DNA of 64,000 nucleotides from Paenibacillus taiwanensis DSM 18679 (lineage in GTDB: Bacteria; Bacillota; Bacilli; Paenibacillales; Paenibacillaceae). Every line of letters starts with the position of its first letter. Within the stretch, counting starts at the first letter, position 1. Location: NCBI RefSeq assembly GCF_000425125.1, contig NZ_KE384307.1, positions 858,966 to 922,965 on the forward strand. The letters are read 5' to 3'. Positions 8,350-17,269 of the stretch are shown here, piece after piece. A model generated the notes under the pieces. The model saw nothing but the letters and a program-made list of their open reading frames with translations, was not told the origin of the DNA and ran no database searches. The position numbers and the translations under genes are program-made.

Positions 8350-10097
8350 TGTGGCTGAACTCCTTTTTTGGATTGAAGCTTTTGAATGAAATGTAAAATG
8401 GCCATACCTGCAACAATAACGATTACGATCAAGCTGGACAAAGCGGTAGAATACAGTGTACTGCCGGCTTGCTCGAAGCTGAAAATGGTAACTCCGATCG
8501 TTTGTGAGCCTGAAGACCAAAGCAGGGCGGACACGGTAAGTTCCGTCAGAGCCGTCAAAAATACTAGAAAAGCTCCGCTAAGCAGTGCTGGCAGCAGTAG
8601 TGGCAGCAAAATAGATATCCATTTACGCCACGTGCCGGCCCCAAAAATATGGGCTGCTTCTTCCATTGAAGTGTCAATTTGAGTAAATGCTGTGATGCCT
8701 GCTCGTACTTGAAGAATGAGGAATCGACATACATAGGCGATAAATAAAATACGAATCGTGCCGTAAATCCCCGGATTCCAGCCTGGAATCGGTTCCATCC
8801 AGGTTAAGATCATACATAAGCCGAACACGATGCCAGGCAGCGTGTAAGGGAGAGCAACCGCAAGCTCAGCCGACTTTGTCATCCAAGAAGGCTTTCTTAC
8901 TCGAACGTAGGCTAGCAGCGATCCTAGCAGCAAACAAATGATCGTTGTTGACACCGAGAGAAGGAGGCTGTTTTGAATCGATTCCCATACTTTCGGATTG
9001 TCAAACAAAATGAATGCATAATTCGATAAGGTCAAATTAGCGGCTTGGAACGGTAAGCCGTACGCTTTTTTTAACGAGATAGCGACCATTGAGACTAACG
9101 GTACAATGGTGATGACAATCAGGAACGTCCATATGCCTGCTGAAACCCATCTCCGATGCTTTCCTAGTGTATAACGCGGACTGTGATCGATGACAACCGT
9201 GTCAACCGCTCTAATTTTGCGAACGGAAAGCCATTGCAGAAGTGTGCCAATGATCGCAAATAGCCCCAACAGGACGGATAAAGCTGCGCCGCGAGCAAAT
9301 GCGGACGGACCAAACCCGATAATTTCCTCATAAATGAGCGTGCTCAAGACAGATATATGAGCAGGGATGCCGAGAAAGGCAGGGATGCCGAAGTTGTCCA
9401 GCGATGCCAAAAAGACGAGTAATCCCCCAGCAGTTAGCCCAGGCAAGGCCAAAGGCAGCGTAACAAGTGTGAACGTTTTCCATCTCCCGGCTCCACTTGC
9501 GCGTGTAGCCCATTCCAAATCACGTGGAATTTTTTTGAGCACATCAACAGTTAGCAAGTAGACGAGAGGAAAATGGTGAATTCCCATTACAAAAATAATG
9601 CCCCCATAGCTGTACATGCTCCAAGGTGTGGCATCGGGATGAAACAGGCGCAGAAATTGAGCTGCCAGCCCTTGGCTGCCCATAAAGGAAGACCAAGATA
9701 AGGTAAGTACGTATGACGGCAAAATAAAGGATAGCAGCATCGCCATATGCAGCGCTTTCTTATGCAGCAGATCGGTATAAGCCATTAACCAAGCGGCTGC
9801 TACACCTAATATAATCGATACGACGGAGGAGCCTACTACGATAATGAACGTATCTATTAACGTGCTCCACAGTCGATCCTGACGCAGCATTTCCGTGTAG
9901 TGCTGTAACGAGAATCCGCCAGTACCTTGTACACTCAAATAAATGAGCTTGCCTATAGGCAACACAAACAATAAAAACAAGAAGATCAGCAGCAGCAGCC
10001 CGATTATTCGTTTTGTGAGTAGTCCGGGTAAGGAGGGGAGAGCCTTTTTACCCGTCAGTTCTCCCCTGGCAGCATTAATTGTTTTCGATTCCATCAT
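8346..10097 (-). CDS. ABC transporter permease, two fused MetI-like domains (AfuB/PhnV/FbpB-like)
   Basis: At 583 aa it is double the size of a single MetI-type permease. It contains about 12 membrane spans and two EAA loops, one around WATRASGAGRWKTFTLVTLPL and one around EEAAHIFGAGTWRKW. Such duplicated permeases occur in Fe(III) FbpB, hexose-phosphate AfuB and 2-aminoethylphosphonate systems. GGAG precedes the ATG. The binding-protein gene ends 19 nt upstream, and the ATPase start overlaps the stop. Confidence 0.92.
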   Translation of the reverse strand: MMESKTINAARGELTGKKALPSLPGLLTKRIIGLLLLIFLFLLFVLPIGKLIYLSVQGTGGFSLQHYTEMLRQDRLWSTLIDTFIIVVGSSVVSIILGVAAAWLMAYTDLLHKKALHMAMLLSFILPSYVLTLSWSSFMGSQGLAAQFLRLFHPDATPWSMYSYGGIIFVMGIHHFPLVYLLTVDVLKKIPRDLEWATRASGAGRWKTFTLVTLPLALPGLTAGGLLVFLASLDNFGIPAFLGIPAHISVLSTLIYEEIIGFGPSAFARGAALSVLLGLFAIIGTLLQWLSVRKIRAVDTVVIDHSPRYTLGKHRRWVSAGIWTFLIVITIVPLVSMVAISLKKAYGLPFQAANLTLSNYAFILFDNPKVWESIQNSLLLSVSTTIICLLLGSLLAYVRVRKPSWMTKSAELAVALPYTLPGIVFGLCMILTWMEPIPGWNPGIYGTIRILFIAYVCRFLILQVRAGITAFTQIDTSMEEAAHIFGAGTWRKWISILLPLLLPALLSGAFLVFLTALTELTVSALLWSSGSQTIGVTIFSFEQAGSTLYSTALSSLIVIVIVAGMAILHFIQKLQSKKGVQPQ

Positions 10098-10116
10098 GAT
10101 GTGTACGCTCCGTCAA

Positions 10117-11145
10117 TTATTGTCCAAACACCTCAGTAAATTGTTTCTTATCCGCATCACGAGCTTCCGTCAGCGTAGATATATCTGAGGATAACACGTT
10201 GAACTCGCTCAGCCCTTTTAATCCTGCCGGAGCAGCAACACCTTCACGAATCGGTGTGTACCCGATGTCGGCAGATACTTTTTGACCGTCCTCGGACAGT
10301 ACAAAATCGACGAATGCTTTTGCAGCGGCTTCGTTAGCTGTATTTTTTAAGATGCCGATTGGTTCCGTAATTACTGGTACACCTTCTGTAGGATAGACCA
10401 GTTCCACAGGGGACCCTTTTGCTTTCTCACGGGCAACGAGGAAATCTACCACCATCCCGTAAGATTTTTCTCCACTGGATACGGCGTTCAGCACGGCGCC
10501 GTTCCCTTTAACGACCGTTGTGTTATTGGACTTTAAGCCTTTAAAGAAATCCCAGCCGAAGCTGTCCGTACGGCTAAGTACGCCTACATTATAGGCAGCA
10601 GCACCTGAGTAAAGCGGGTTGGGCATAATGGCGGCATCTTTGCTTTCGGGCGCCGTCAGTACTTGCCAGGAGCTAGGTATCGTTTTTACCTTTTGTGTAT
10701 TTACAGCCAGAACCGTTGCCATCACTTTTGTACCTGCATACATCCCATCTTTATCTACAAGGTTGTCTGGAATTTTTGACAATTCCGGTGATTTATACGT
10801 TAACAGCAAATCCTGTTTCTTTAGTCCTTCAAATGTGACCGCATCAGCCAGCAAGAGCACATCAGCTTGGACTTTACCTGCCTGCTGCTCCGCCTGTATT
10901 TTGGCGGTTACTTCCTCGGTTCCAGAACGAAAGCTTTCGACCGCGACATCAGGATACTTTTGATTAAAAGCGGCAATCAGCTTTGTCACATCGCCCTCTG
11001 GCTGTGAGGTGTAGAAAGATAGCTTTCCAGATACGGCGGAAGACGTCTCCGACTTGGAGTCTGACTGTTGTGCGCCCGTGGAGCAGCCGCTGAAAATTAA
11101 TAAAGCCGATAAACTGAACAGAACAAGTCCTTTTTTTAACAACAT
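10117..11145 (-). CDS. ABC transporter substrate-binding lipoprotein (AfuA/PhnS/FbpA-like)
   Basis: The 342-aa protein begins with a lipoprotein signal peptide ending in the lipobox LIFSGC, so the mature protein is a membrane-anchored receptor outside the cell. The body (FYTSQPEGDVTKLIAAF, ADVLLLADAVTF, NPLYSGAAAYNVG) fits the family 1 receptors of the AfuA/PhnS/FbpA group. I see no adjacent-tyrosine (YY) motif like that used by FbpA to bind ferric iron, so an organic ligand is more likely. There is a 97-nt gap to the upstream HAD gene, which could hold an internal promoter, but none is clear. The ligand is not known. Confidence 0.9.
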   Translation of the reverse strand: MLLKKGLVLFSLSALLIFSGCSTGAQQSDSKSETSSAVSGKLSFYTSQPEGDVTKLIAAFNQKYPDVAVESFRSGTEEVTAKIQAEQQAGKVQADVLLLADAVTFEGLKKQDLLLTYKSPELSKIPDNLVDKDGMYAGTKVMATVLAVNTQKVKTIPSSWQVLTAPESKDAAIMPNPLYSGAAAYNVGVLSRTDSFGWDFFKGLKSNNTTVVKGNGAVLNAVSSGEKSYGMVVDFLVAREKAKGSPVELVYPTEGVPVITEPIGILKNTANEAAAKAFVDFVLSEDGQKVSADIGYTPIREGVAAPAGLKGLSEFNVLSSDISTLTEARDADKKQFTEVFGQ

Positions 11146-11242
11146 AATTCTCTCCCTACGTTAAGTTATGGATTAGATCTATACATGCAAGATAGCATTA
11201 TAAAGTTTCCTACTATTATATAAAGCATTTGTATAATGACTG

Positions 11243-12103
11243 TTAACAGGACAGAAAGTATCGATTAACTGCCTCTGCAACACCGTCTTCCTCATTGCTG
11301 GCCGTGATCACATTAGCGGCTTGTTTGGCCGACTTACTGCCATTTTCCATCGCAATGCCAAGTGCTGCCCACTGAAGCATATCGATATCATTGTCGTAGT
11401 CACCGATCGCTACAGCTTCAGAAGGTGCAACACCGAGCGTGCGACTGACGACATCTAAGGCTGACTTCTTGCTCACGCCTGCTGCATTCATATCGAAGCG
11501 TCTCTGACCGGTTTTTGTGAGCGTTAACTCCTGCCACGACTCAAGCTCTTTGTACAATTCGTCTAGCAGCTGCGGGTTTTCGCTGATCATCGTCGCTTTA
11601 TAAATGGGAACCTCATTTGTTTGGACAAAGTGATGCAGATTCCCAACCGCCCTGACTTGAATCCTGTCGGCTTGCTCCTTATAGTGCGCATAAGCAAGCG
11701 GCTTTCGAGGATCAATGACGACATTAGCCAACGGCCATCGCACATTCATCGCGTTTATTTCCCGTACGAAAAGTTGGTGATAACTATAAAAGTGTACATA
11801 GATGCCTGCTTGCTCTGCTAATTCGGCAATTCGCTGGGCGGCAGCGGGTACAATAGGGTACCCGTGAGTAAGTTCACCTGTGTTTGCATCCAGAATAACA
11901 GCACCGTTAAAGGCAATTAATGGACAAGTCATGCCGATGTGTTGGCCATGAAGCCAGACCGAAGCAGGAAACCGGCCTGAAGCGATCGTTACGTTCACCC
12001 CCTTTCTAATGAGGCTTTGTAACGTTTGTTGAACGACGGGGGTTACAACTTTGTTTCGATTTAATAATGTGCCGTCCATGTCCAGTGCTAGTAATCGATA
12101 CAT
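11243..12103 (-). CDS. HAD-superfamily (Cof type) phosphatase, second gene of importer operon
   Basis: The 286-aa protein has LALDMDGTLL (Asp8 nucleophile, Asp10), IASGR, and AIGDYDNDIDML, as in Cof-type sugar-phosphate phosphatases. The start at 12103 follows GGAG by 7 nt. An upstream ATG at 12133 overlaps the previous stop but has no ribosome binding site. It is only moderately similar to the HAD protein that ends the operon, so the two phosphatases probably differ in substrate. Confidence 0.88.
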   Translation of the reverse strand: MYRLLALDMDGTLLNRNKVVTPVVQQTLQSLIRKGVNVTIASGRFPASVWLHGQHIGMTCPLIAFNGAVILDANTGELTHGYPIVPAAAQRIAELAEQAGIYVHFYSYHQLFVREINAMNVRWPLANVVIDPRKPLAYAHYKEQADRIQVRAVGNLHHFVQTNEVPIYKATMISENPQLLDELYKELESWQELTLTKTGQRRFDMNAAGVSKKSALDVVSRTLGVAPSEAVAIGDYDNDIDMLQWAALGIAMENGSKSAKQAANVITASNEEDGVAEAVNRYFLSC

Positions 12104-12129
12104 AGCGTGTCTCCATTTCACATGTGATG

Positions 12130-12864
12130 TCATATTGTGTAGCTGCTTATAGCGTCTGGCAGGAAGACCGGTCCTCGGTAAACGGAGCTTGCCGTTTGCC
12201 TCATATGTAACAAATTGCCGTCACATGGTAAATGCACAAGCACAAGCTTTTTTACGCCTGCTTTTTCGGCAATCGTTGCGGCTTCCGCTGCATTCATATG
12301 GCCTTGTCCTGTTGTATGCGTACTTCCTTCGCACACGGTGGCTTCACATAGCAGCATATCGGCATCCTTTGCCAGCTTCACCAGCGACTCACAATAGGCG
12401 GTGTCACCGGAGTAGACGAGCACCTTGCCTTTGTAGGTAATTTTGACTGCAAAACAAGTAATCGTGTGCTCCACAGGTGCAAACTCGATGTCCGCGCCTG
12501 CAAGACGGAGCTTTAACGTGGAATCGATTTGTGTGACGTCTGTATGCGGGCCAAACAGCGTTCCGAATATGTCGGCTGGTTGTTCAGGAGCAAACAGCTG
12601 CAATTTGTGCTGCATCCGATTGTTGCGGATAGCGCCAAGGGCGGCGTATTGCAACACGCCGATGTCTGCCATGTGATCATAGTGCACATGGGACAATATG
12701 ACGCCAGACAGCTGTTCCACTGTCGCATGGTGCGACAAGCGGCTCATCACTCCGCTGCCACAGTCCAGCAAAATATGGCCTTCTTCTGTAGTAACCAAGT
12801 AACCGGACGTGGCACCACCAGCCAAGGGATACCCTCCCCAGTACCCCAGAATCGATACTTTCAT
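12130..12864 (-). CDS. Metallo-beta-lactamase-fold hydrolase (YhfI/PhnP-like), first gene of importer operon
   Basis: The 244-aa protein has the metal-binding motif HVHYDHMAD (His59, His61, Asp63, His64), then SGDT and LVHL, as in the RNase Z-like branch of the MBL fold, which includes YhfI and the cyclic phosphodiesterase PhnP. GAGGTG precedes the ATG at 12864. It opens the operon that also carries two phosphatases and an importer, which makes a phosphodiesterase role attractive. That role is inference. Confidence 0.85.
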   Translation of the reverse strand: MKVSILGYWGGYPLAGGATSGYLVTTEEGHILLDCGSGVMSRLSHHATVEQLSGVILSHVHYDHMADIGVLQYAALGAIRNNRMQHKLQLFAPEQPADIFGTLFGPHTDVTQIDSTLKLRLAGADIEFAPVEHTITCFAVKITYKGKVLVYSGDTAYCESLVKLAKDADMLLCEATVCEGSTHTTGQGHMNAAEAATIAEKAGVKKLVLVHLPCDGNLLHMRQTASSVYRGPVFLPDAISSYTI

Positions 12865-12895
12865 GTCTTCACCTCGATGATCTGCTTCAATCGCT

Positions 12896-12927
12896 TAACA
12901 TTTGTTCACATCACATACATTTGTAAT
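12896..12927 (-). promoter_or_regulatory. Operator (32 bp) shared with the SorC-family regulator gene
   Basis: Read on the minus strand this is ATTACAAATGTATG, six bases, GAACAAATGTTA. It matches the site at 5360-5391 at 28 of 32 positions and sits in the same place relative to the -10 box, over the transcription start. It should be bound by the same repressor. Confidence 0.8.
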
Positions 12928-12928
12928 A

Positions 12929-12957
12929 AATATAGGTGTTGGGGGTAGGAGGGTCAA
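12929..12957 (-). promoter_or_regulatory. Sigma-A promoter of the importer/phosphatase operon
   Basis: On the minus strand TTGACC (12957-12952) and TATATT (12934-12929) are 17 nt apart. The CTTAAC before the -35 box and the bases after the -10 box also match the regulator promoter at 5330-5358. The spacers differ in sequence, so the functional elements are conserved and not just a recent copy. Confidence 0.85.
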
Positions 12958-12982
12958 GTTAAGTTCATGTAAATGGATGCTG

Positions 12983-13054
12983 CTTACAATACGTTTACAT
13001 TCGGCTTACATTCCGCTTACAGCTTGCTTACATTGCGTTTACATTTCATTTGCA
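12983..13054 (+). repeat. Seven TTTACA/CTTACA repeats at 11-bp period: probable PhoP (PHO box) array
   Basis: Hexamers start at 12983, 12994, 13005, 13016, 13027, 13038 and 13049: CTTACA, TTTACA, CTTACA, CTTACA, CTTACA, TTTACA, TTTGCA. Each is separated by exactly 5 nt. Bacillus subtilis PhoP binds TT(A/T/C)ACA direct repeats with about this spacing, and four repeats suffice for strong binding. The array lies 25 bp upstream of the operon -35 box. That is a little farther out than classic PhoP activation sites. Confidence 0.75.
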
Positions 13055-13127
13055 TCATACTAATTTGAGGTCGTTTCCGTTCACTTTACAGCACTTTAAT
13101 AAAGGAATGAGGAGAGAGCAGCGTATA

Positions 13128-13159
13128 CAAAAAAAGTGGTTGAGCGTCTGCTCAACCAC
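13128..13159 (-). terminator. Rho-independent terminator of the LTA synthase gene
   Basis: GTGGTTGAGC (13136-13145) and GCTCAACCAC (13150-13159) pair perfectly around a 4-nt loop. On the minus strand the stem is followed by a run of eight T (13135-13128). It insulates the LTA synthase gene from the PHO-like array and operon. Confidence 0.93.
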
Positions 13160-13223
13160 AAAAGTGTTCGTACGGTGACTATACGAGGTTATGAAAATTG
13201 TTAGATGACTAGTAGTTATATGT

Positions 13224-15203
13224 TTACTTATTGGCTGCCTTCTTGCGTCCAATATAATCCTGCGTAATGACAAGATCGGACACGGTGAGACGTTTCATCG
13301 CCTCATCATGCAGAGGTTTGCACGGAGCGACGTCTCCTGGCTCGCCTGCCGCATAGTTGTAGCAGGTGCCATGCTCGAATATACCGTCTGCCGAAGGTAC
13401 ATAGAATATCGATCCGTTCGTATAGGAACCGTTGCGCAGCACAATTAAATGTTCACCAGCAGCTTGAATATGGCTGCCCATATAGTGCTTATCTGCTGGC
13501 GTAATACCTAGCCAATGCATAATCGTAGGCGAGAGATCTAGCTGACCAGTTACAGTGTCATACGTTCCAGCTTCTTCCCCATCTGGCAAGTGTACGATCA
13601 ATGGCACTTGATTTTTCATTTCAAGCATCTGGAAGTCGCTTACAGGGTGACCAAGCAGCTTTTCTAGCGGCTCACGATCAGGAATAGAATTGTCATGATC
13701 ACCGTAGAACATCAAAATACTGTTGTCCCACAGTCCATTTTTCTTTAGATCCGCAATCAATTCGCCCATAGCTGCATCCACATAATGAACAGCTTCGAGA
13801 TAGTCGCCAAATATCGTATCCTTATATGGCGCTACATCAAGCTTCTGTACGCTTGCTGGCAGTTTATAAGGATGGTGGCTCGTTAATGTGATCATAAAGC
13901 TATAGAATGGCTGCTTTTCCTTGGCCATCCGCTCAACTGATTGGCGGAAGAACGACTTGTCCCCTACGGACCAGCCAAGTGGCTCGTCAACAGTGTAATC
14001 CTTACGGCTCATAAAGAAGTCATAACCTAATTGATTATACACAATATAACGGTTCCAGAAGCCAGCGTCATAAGCATGATAAGCGCCTGTTGTATAGCCG
14101 TTATCCTGCAAAATGCTCGGCATCGCATCATACGTATGATTGGGATAACGAATAAATACAGAGCCCGTCGGCAGCGGATGCAAGCTCGTTTGTACCCCAA
14201 AATCCGCATCAGATGTACGCCCTTGTCCTGTCTGATGGAAGAAGCGGTTATAATACATGCTTTCTTTAAGCAGTGCATTTAAGTTAGGTGTTAACTCTTG
14301 TCCATTAAAGCGTTTGCCGATGACGAAGTTTTCAAAGGCTTCAGCCTGCACGATAATGACATTTTTACCTTTGTATTTACCAAAAGTAGAGGCAGGTCCA
14401 CTAAGCATAGGCTTATGTGCTGTAAACCATTGCCCGACAAGCTCTTCATCCTCAGAACTAATTGAATTGGAAGAGAACCAATTCTCACGTGCATAACGAT
14501 AAATATCATAGCCATGAAAGCCGTATAATCCTGTGATGTTATAAAGGGAAGCATTCCACCAGTTGCCAGAAAATACACCTTTAGCCCAAGTGGTTGTGGC
14601 CTGCTGAATGGGTACAAATAACAATACAGCACCTAAAATGAGACTCATTACGCCATTTAGCAGGCGAATCCACCTACGACGAGGGCCACTAGTGTTAAGG
14701 GTGGAAGCCCGTGCTGCTTTGCGTGCTTGTTTCAAGGTACGTGTCTGCCAGATTGCTAACGGGATGAAGATCAGCCAGTCCAAAAATAGCTTATAGTCTT
14801 TCCAAGAAATTAAGGATGCGATGCTATCCCCTAATGCGCTGACCTGAAAAGCCTGCATAAGCACAGGAACCGTTATAAAATCCTGAAAATAACGAAAATA
14901 AACAAGATCCGAAAATAGCAGGATCGTCAGCAGGATGTTCAAAATGAGTAAAGACAAGGGGCGCCAATGCTTGGGCAGCCACCATGTCCAGCCACCAATG
15001 ACAAACAGTGCACCTAATGTAACACTGAAGTCGCTTAAATCAAATGCCATATTAGGAATGCTTAACGTCTTGTTCAGCCAGTAACATTTCCAGCACATGA
15101 CGGCTATAAAGAAAGCAAAAGTAAATCCGTTTACGGTCAGCAGCTTCGACCATTTCCGTCCTGATCCAGATGAATGAATAGGGCTGCTCGTTATCGATTG
15201 CAT
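13224..15203 (-). CDS. Lipoteichoic acid synthase-like sulfatase-family membrane protein
   Basis: At 659 aa with about five N-terminal membrane spans and an extracellular sulfatase-fold domain (about residues 255-560), this fits the LtaS/YfnI/YqgS/YvgJ family, which polymerises glycerol phosphate from phosphatidylglycerol or primes it. GQGRTSDADFG carries the threonine that acts as nucleophile in LtaS. FYGDHD is a metal site. AAAGGATC precedes the ATG. A good terminator follows. Whether it is the main synthase or a paralogue cannot be told. Confidence 0.9.
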   Translation of the reverse strand: MQSITSSPIHSSGSGRKWSKLLTVNGFTFAFFIAVMCWKCYWLNKTLSIPNMAFDLSDFSVTLGALFVIGGWTWWLPKHWRPLSLLILNILLTILLFSDLVYFRYFQDFITVPVLMQAFQVSALGDSIASLISWKDYKLFLDWLIFIPLAIWQTRTLKQARKAARASTLNTSGPRRRWIRLLNGVMSLILGAVLLFVPIQQATTTWAKGVFSGNWWNASLYNITGLYGFHGYDIYRYARENWFSSNSISSEDEELVGQWFTAHKPMLSGPASTFGKYKGKNVIIVQAEAFENFVIGKRFNGQELTPNLNALLKESMYYNRFFHQTGQGRTSDADFGVQTSLHPLPTGSVFIRYPNHTYDAMPSILQDNGYTTGAYHAYDAGFWNRYIVYNQLGYDFFMSRKDYTVDEPLGWSVGDKSFFRQSVERMAKEKQPFYSFMITLTSHHPYKLPASVQKLDVAPYKDTIFGDYLEAVHYVDAAMGELIADLKKNGLWDNSILMFYGDHDNSIPDREPLEKLLGHPVSDFQMLEMKNQVPLIVHLPDGEEAGTYDTVTGQLDLSPTIMHWLGITPADKHYMGSHIQAAGEHLIVLRNGSYTNGSIFYVPSADGIFEHGTCYNYAAGEPGDVAPCKPLHDEAMKRLTVSDLVITQDYIGRKKAANK

Positions 15204-15229
15204 CTTACGATCCTTTCTGCAGCGTCACA

Positions 15230-16384
15230 TTAGGCTTCCTCGTGATGCCGACGTGGTGGTAATGGTCCGAAATATTGATAAAATTGACATTCGATATTCC
15301 CGTTGAATAGCTTGCGACGCTTGTCCGCAGGGCGACCGAAATAATGCTCAAACTGACGACTTGGCGTAATGACAAACATCGACCAAGTAGGTAACGTTTT
15401 CATCATAAAGCCCATCTGACGGTTTAAGCGTTCGACTTCTTCTTTCTCAAGCAGTCGTTCTCCGTAAGGAGGGTTAGTAATCATTACACCGTACTCGCCT
15501 TCTGGTCTTGCTTTGGCAAGCGGTGCAACTTTAAATTCAATCTCTTGACCAAAACCTGCACTTTTGGCTGCCGCTTTAGCAAGTTCAATCGCCTCCGGAT
15601 CAATGTCGGAGCCATACAGCTGCAGCTCGATATCGTCCTTGACGGCGTCAAAGGCCTCATCTCGAGCTTGCTCCCAATCTTCCTCAGGGATACATGGCCA
15701 TGCTTCAGAAGGGAAAGAGCGGCGCAAGCCTGGCGCAACATTCCAGCCGATCATAGCAGCTTCGATCAGCAAGGTGCCTGAACCGCAGCACGGATCATAG
15801 AGCGGTCGCGTCGGATTCCAGCGTGATAACAAAACAAGCGCTGCGGCCATCGTTTCTTTGAGTGGAGCTTTGCCGATCAGCTTGCGATAACCACGCTTAT
15901 GCAAGCTCGGACCTGTCGTATCGAGCACCAGTGTTGCCATATCATTATGGAGAATCACTTCGATTCGGTAATAAGCACCTGTTTCTTCAAACCATTCCGT
16001 GTGATAATGTTCTTTTAACTGCTCTACAATTGCTTTCTTTACGATGCCTTGACAAGCAGGCACACTCGACAGTTGTGATTTAAGTGAACGTCCTTCCACA
16101 GGAAATTCTCCGTCTGCTGGAATCCATTCGTGCCAATTGACTGCTTTTGTGCCTTGAAATAAATCTTCAAACGTACGGGCGGGGAATTCAGCCATCTTGA
16201 CCAGGATACGATCAGCTGTGCGCAGCCATAGATTGGTGCGGCATATATCGATTGGACCGCCTTTGAAATTCACTTTTCCGTTCTCGACTTGAACGTCCTC
16301 GTAGCCTAGATCACGCAATTCACGTGCCGCGATCGCTTCTAGCCCCATAGGAGTCGTTGCAATAAGAGACCAAGGTTGATTCAT
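15230..16384 (-). CDS. THUMP-domain class I RNA methyltransferase (RlmL/YpsC family)
   Basis: The 384-aa protein starts with a ferredoxin-like/THUMP RNA-binding region (about 1-155), then a Rossmann methyltransferase with DPCCGSGTLLIEAA for SAM and TNPPYGERL, the (N/D)PPY motif of base N-methyltransferases. The homologue YpsC is annotated as a 23S rRNA m2G methyltransferase (RlmL N-terminal half type). It stands 26 nt upstream of the LTA synthase gene on the same strand and could be co-transcribed, without an obvious functional link. Confidence 0.9.
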   Translation of the reverse strand: MNQPWSLIATTPMGLEAIAARELRDLGYEDVQVENGKVNFKGGPIDICRTNLWLRTADRILVKMAEFPARTFEDLFQGTKAVNWHEWIPADGEFPVEGRSLKSQLSSVPACQGIVKKAIVEQLKEHYHTEWFEETGAYYRIEVILHNDMATLVLDTTGPSLHKRGYRKLIGKAPLKETMAAALVLLSRWNPTRPLYDPCCGSGTLLIEAAMIGWNVAPGLRRSFPSEAWPCIPEEDWEQARDEAFDAVKDDIELQLYGSDIDPEAIELAKAAAKSAGFGQEIEFKVAPLAKARPEGEYGVMITNPPYGERLLEKEEVERLNRQMGFMMKTLPTWSMFVITPSRQFEHYFGRPADKRRKLFNGNIECQFYQYFGPLPPRRHHEEA

Positions 16385-16496
16385 CCCTGATGTTCACTCC
16401 GTTCTCATTCACGTTGCTTTTGGAATTGTTAATAAGATGTTAACTTGTGTTCACATGGGAACCATCATATCATAATTGAAGGAGGTTGTGAAAAAA

Positions 16497-17132
16497 ATGA
16501 CCATGCAAAACGTAGAGACCTATTTAGATGGATTATATGCAGAAGATGCAGAATTAACTCGAATTCAACGTTCTATTGTACATAATGGAATGCCTGCGAT
16601 ATCAGTTGCTGAAAGTTACGGAAGATTGCTGACTATGTTAGCGAAAATGTCAGGGGCGGAGCATGCGCTCGAGATTGGCGCGCTTGGTGGATATAGCGGT
16701 CTGTGCATATTACGTGGCTTAACGGCTTCAGGCAAGCTTGTTTCGTTAGAACTAAAGGAAGAATACGCGGCGCTCGCACAGCAGAACTTAACGATGGCCG
16801 GATTTGGCGAGCGTGTGGAATATCGCATTGGCGAAGCTATACATGCGTTAGAAGCGTTAGAAGCTGAAGGGCGCAAGTTTGACTTTTTCTTTATTGATGC
16901 AGATAAAGAAAACTATCCGAATTATTTGGAATACGCTATTCGATTGGCAAGACCAGGGGCTATTATTGCAGCAGACAATTTGATGCTGCGTGGCCGTACG
17001 CTGAATTTAGAGAAGCAAGGCCCCTCTGTACTGGCAATGCGCCATTTTAATGAACAAATGGCGCAAGATGAGCGGCTGCTGAGTACGATGCTGCCTGCTT
17101 ATGACGGTCTAGCGATTGCGATCGTACGTTAA
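16497..17132 (+). CDS. O-methyltransferase, CCoAOMT-like (family 3)
   Basis: This 211-aa SAM-dependent enzyme shows ALEIGALGGYSG (SAM loop), DFFFIDADKENYP (metal-binding aspartates) and IIAADNLMLRG, as in cation-dependent catechol-type O-methyltransferases. Bacillus TrmR (YrrM), a tRNA 5-hydroxyuridine methyltransferase, is in the same broad family, but the sequence looks closer to the caffeoyl-CoA group. GGAGG lies 11 nt before the ATG at 16497; a TTG farther upstream overlaps that site and was rejected. Confidence 0.85.
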   Translation: MTMQNVETYLDGLYAEDAELTRIQRSIVHNGMPAISVAESYGRLLTMLAKMSGAEHALEIGALGGYSGLCILRGLTASGKLVSLELKEEYAALAQQNLTMAGFGERVEYRIGEAIHALEALEAEGRKFDFFFIDADKENYPNYLEYAIRLARPGAIIAADNLMLRGRTLNLEKQGPSVLAMRHFNEQMAQDERLLSTMLPAYDGLAIAIVR

Positions 17133-17269
17133 TAACAGGCGTGGCAGTACACAATGGAATGTAAACAATTCTCATCTCCCGTTTTTTGCAGCTTGTGTTA
17201 TAATGGGACATATTTTTGAGGCAAGAGCTTAGACTAGTAGAGCATAGCTTAGACGGAGGCAGAGACAGC

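Noticed and set aside
10117-11145. Annotation of the importer as a ferric iron (FbpABC) system
   Set aside because: No adjacent-tyrosine (YY) iron motif was seen in the receptor, and the phosphatases, PHO-like array and SorC control point to a phosphorylated ligand.
13055-13273. 72-codon minus-strand ORF after the LTA synthase gene
   Set aside because: It overlaps the LTA synthase end and the terminator, has no good ribosome binding site, and its sequence looks random.
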